A stretch of 64,000 nt of DNA, taken from NCBI GenBank assembly GCA_023055355.1, contig JALJCS010000002.1, forward strand, positions 84,407,001 through 84,471,000. Direction: 5' to 3'. Each line of letters begins with the position of its first letter. Position 1 is the first letter of the stretch. The DNA comes from Agelaius tricolor. Taxonomy: Eukaryota > Chordata > Aves > Passeriformes > Icteridae. Shown in pieces: positions 62,212 through 64,000 of this stretch. The position numbers were made by a program, and so were the translations under genes. The notes under the pieces are model-generated. The model searched no databases and had not been told where the DNA came from. It saw nothing but the letters and a program-made list of their open reading frames with translations.

Positions 62212-62357
62212 CTTCCCCTTCATTTTTGTCCTATTTAACTTCTTTATCTCAACAAAAGAATTTTCCCATTTTTCCCCTGTTCTCTCCCACTCCACTGAGG
62301 GGCAGTGAGTGAATGGCTGTGTGGTGCTCAGCTGCCTGCCAGGGTGACCCAGACCCC

Positions 62358-64000
62358 AGTGTAGTGTGGCACTGATCAGCACTGCCAGAGGTTGGTGCTG
62401 GGTGGCAGCAGCCATGTGTCCCACTCAGAGCCTTTGAAGGCTCCCTGGGATTTCCACAGGCAATTATCCTCACACTCTGTAAGTAATTGTTCAAGGTGTT
62501 ATTGTTTTTCTGTCTGTCTTATGACTGGTTCAGGGCTGGAGAATAAAGGAATTTAATTGGCCTGGCAGGGCACAGGCTGTCCATAGTGCAAATCAAGTCA
62601 CCTTGCAATGATTGCTATCTGGACCAGAGCACAATTACTGCAGCAGCTATTCCATAAAATACTCCCTTTAAATTTGATATCTATAGAAATGCTGAAGGCA
62701 GCATTCACTCTTCTGGTTTTCAAAAGATATGTCTGTTGTGAAGATAATCCTCTAAAATCATACTGAAGATTAATTTGAAAGTTTTGCAGAACAGGAGGTT
62801 ATTCTGGAGTATGTGACTGGTAAACTCTTGCATTTTACAGCTCCACTGAGCCAGAAATAAGAGTCCTTTGCATTTTAAGATAAGTGAGATACTCATCCTG
62901 TTTGAAGAAATGTCAGAATAACAAGCTGCTTGCCTCTTTATCTAGGAGCATCTTTTACATTGGTCAGTGATGGTCTTTTCACTTATTTGGACTGGAACTG
63001 AAGTAGGGACAATAAGAATAGATTTATAATGGAAGAAGAGATCTAAAAAAAAAGAGATCTAATGCTGGCAGTGTGGGATCACAGGGACATAGGAAATGAA
63101 AAAGTGTTGTCAGGCTGTGGGCAGTGCAAAAATCCTAACTTTAATCTCACACATAGGCATTTGTAAATAGAGAACTGTATTAAGTGCAGAATTGTCAGTA
63201 GCTTTTGGTAAAACTCTGGGAGGGCAATGTACATTCCTTACCCTCCACGTTTGCCCACCAGGACCCCTGCTACTGGGTGTCTGTACTTGTCTTGGTAAGG
63301 TGAGCTTCCTTACTGGGGTAACCTTTCTGAGGCTGCAATAAAGGAGCTGCTCTGTGCCAGGTGCGGTGACTTCAGAGCTGCTTTGTGCTCACAGCTTTTT
63401 GTTTATGGAAACCAAGCTGCTTGTCTTCCTGAGCAGTGCTTGAACTTCATGTCTGCTTGGTAGAGAATCCCACCGAGTGTGGGGGATAAACTGGGATGCT
63501 GAGCACTTCCCTCAGCAGTTTGGTTTTGCTCCTGTGTCAAAAAGGATTTATTTGGGATTAATACTTCCCTGCCCAGTAGTCAGTGGTTATGTTCTAGTGC
63601 AGACAATCTACTGATAAAGCAGAAGCATCTTTGCAGATGTCACTGTTTAATTGACATTCTCAGTATATCTTGTGTCATTACTGGAGGATGATGACCCAGA
63701 CAGAAGTCTTGGGGCTGTATTGGTGGGCTGTATTTTTTGGTCATGAGTCCTGATAGCTGTACTGGGCACAGGGCAGAGCCTTGTTTCCCCATCAGAGCAT
63801 GTGACAGTTCACAGAGCTGCTGCTGGCACTGACAGGGTTTGGTACAAAATAGGGCAGCCCTAAGTGTGTTTCATATCCATGGCCCAGGCAGCCTTCTATA
63901 ACCAGGAATGCAAGGGAGGGAGAGGAATTAAACCCCTGTGATTTAACTCATACCTTGACAAGAGACTGACCTCTGACTTGGGATTGACAACCCCATCCAA
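62358..64000. other. Intergenic, nothing recognised
   Basis: No coding exon found. In mammals FER1L6 lies on this side of FAM91A1, and an untranslated first exon could lie here, but nothing in the sequence proves it. The AATAAA in 'ctgcaataaagg' (63337-63348) is isolated. Confidence 0.4.

Larger units (their letters stand above)
61746..62357 (+). mobile_element. ERVL-like solo LTR
   Basis: The 5' end 'gtcctggtttcagctgg' and the following 'gaataatgttggtaacacac' and 'tcaaggacttttcagcttct' match a common passerine LTR as I know it. Next come 'gggatattccatataccata' and 'gactggctgggcagcaatca', then 'gagtggtgagcaaactgcat'. An ATT/GTT-rich block and 'ctttatctcaac' follow, ending near 'gtgtggtgctcagctgcctg'. 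No internal retroviral genes flank it. The boundaries are approximate because both termini are degenerate. The ERVL class is recalled, not tested. Confidence 0.85.

Noticed and set aside
63250..63420. Possible LTR end or untranslated exon with AATAAA at 63341
   Set aside because: The resemblance is limited to one hexamer and a generic pyrimidine-rich context. I could not match it to a known element.

Overview
This is a vertebrate nuclear genomic window, most likely from a songbird (passerine). It has a long split gene with GT-AG introns, a CpG-island promoter, many 5'-truncated CR1 LINE fragments, and LTRs that resemble passerine endogenous-retrovirus families I know. There is no bacterial-style gene organisation, CRISPR array, tRNA or rRNA that I can see.

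Layout: 1-345 is the 3' part of an endogenous retrovirus LTR. About 346-4655 is intergenic DNA with a (TATC)n microsatellite. A short CCCAT/CCATT-type repeat and a CR1 3' end (about 4656-4860) abut a CpG island (about 4861-5560). That island holds the promoter and first coding exon of FAM91A1. The whole FAM91A1 coding sequence runs on the + strand from 5315 to 27542. I could place 24 coding exons, all with GT-AG boundaries and consistent phase, giving 2,514 nt (837 codons plus stop). The 3' UTR probably extends 2.4-2.9 kb, with poly(A) signal candidates at 29981 and 30441.

From about 30.5 kb to the end I find no convincing protein-coding exon. This intergenic stretch holds a solo LTR with a perfect 6-bp target-site duplication (35160-35538), five further CR1 fragments, a nearly full-length ERVL-like solo LTR carrying an ATT/GTT microsatellite (about 61746-62357), a 20-bp minisatellite and several short hairpins. 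In mammals FAM91A1 lies between ANXA13 and FER1L6. No exon of either gene was recognised here.

The only gene with a supported function is FAM91A1, a trans-Golgi vesicle-tethering factor that acts with TBC1D23 and WDR11. I found no novel multi-gene system. The items worth a second look are local: mobile-element insertions, promoter architecture, a TG-repeat splice acceptor and a perfect 17-bp hairpin.
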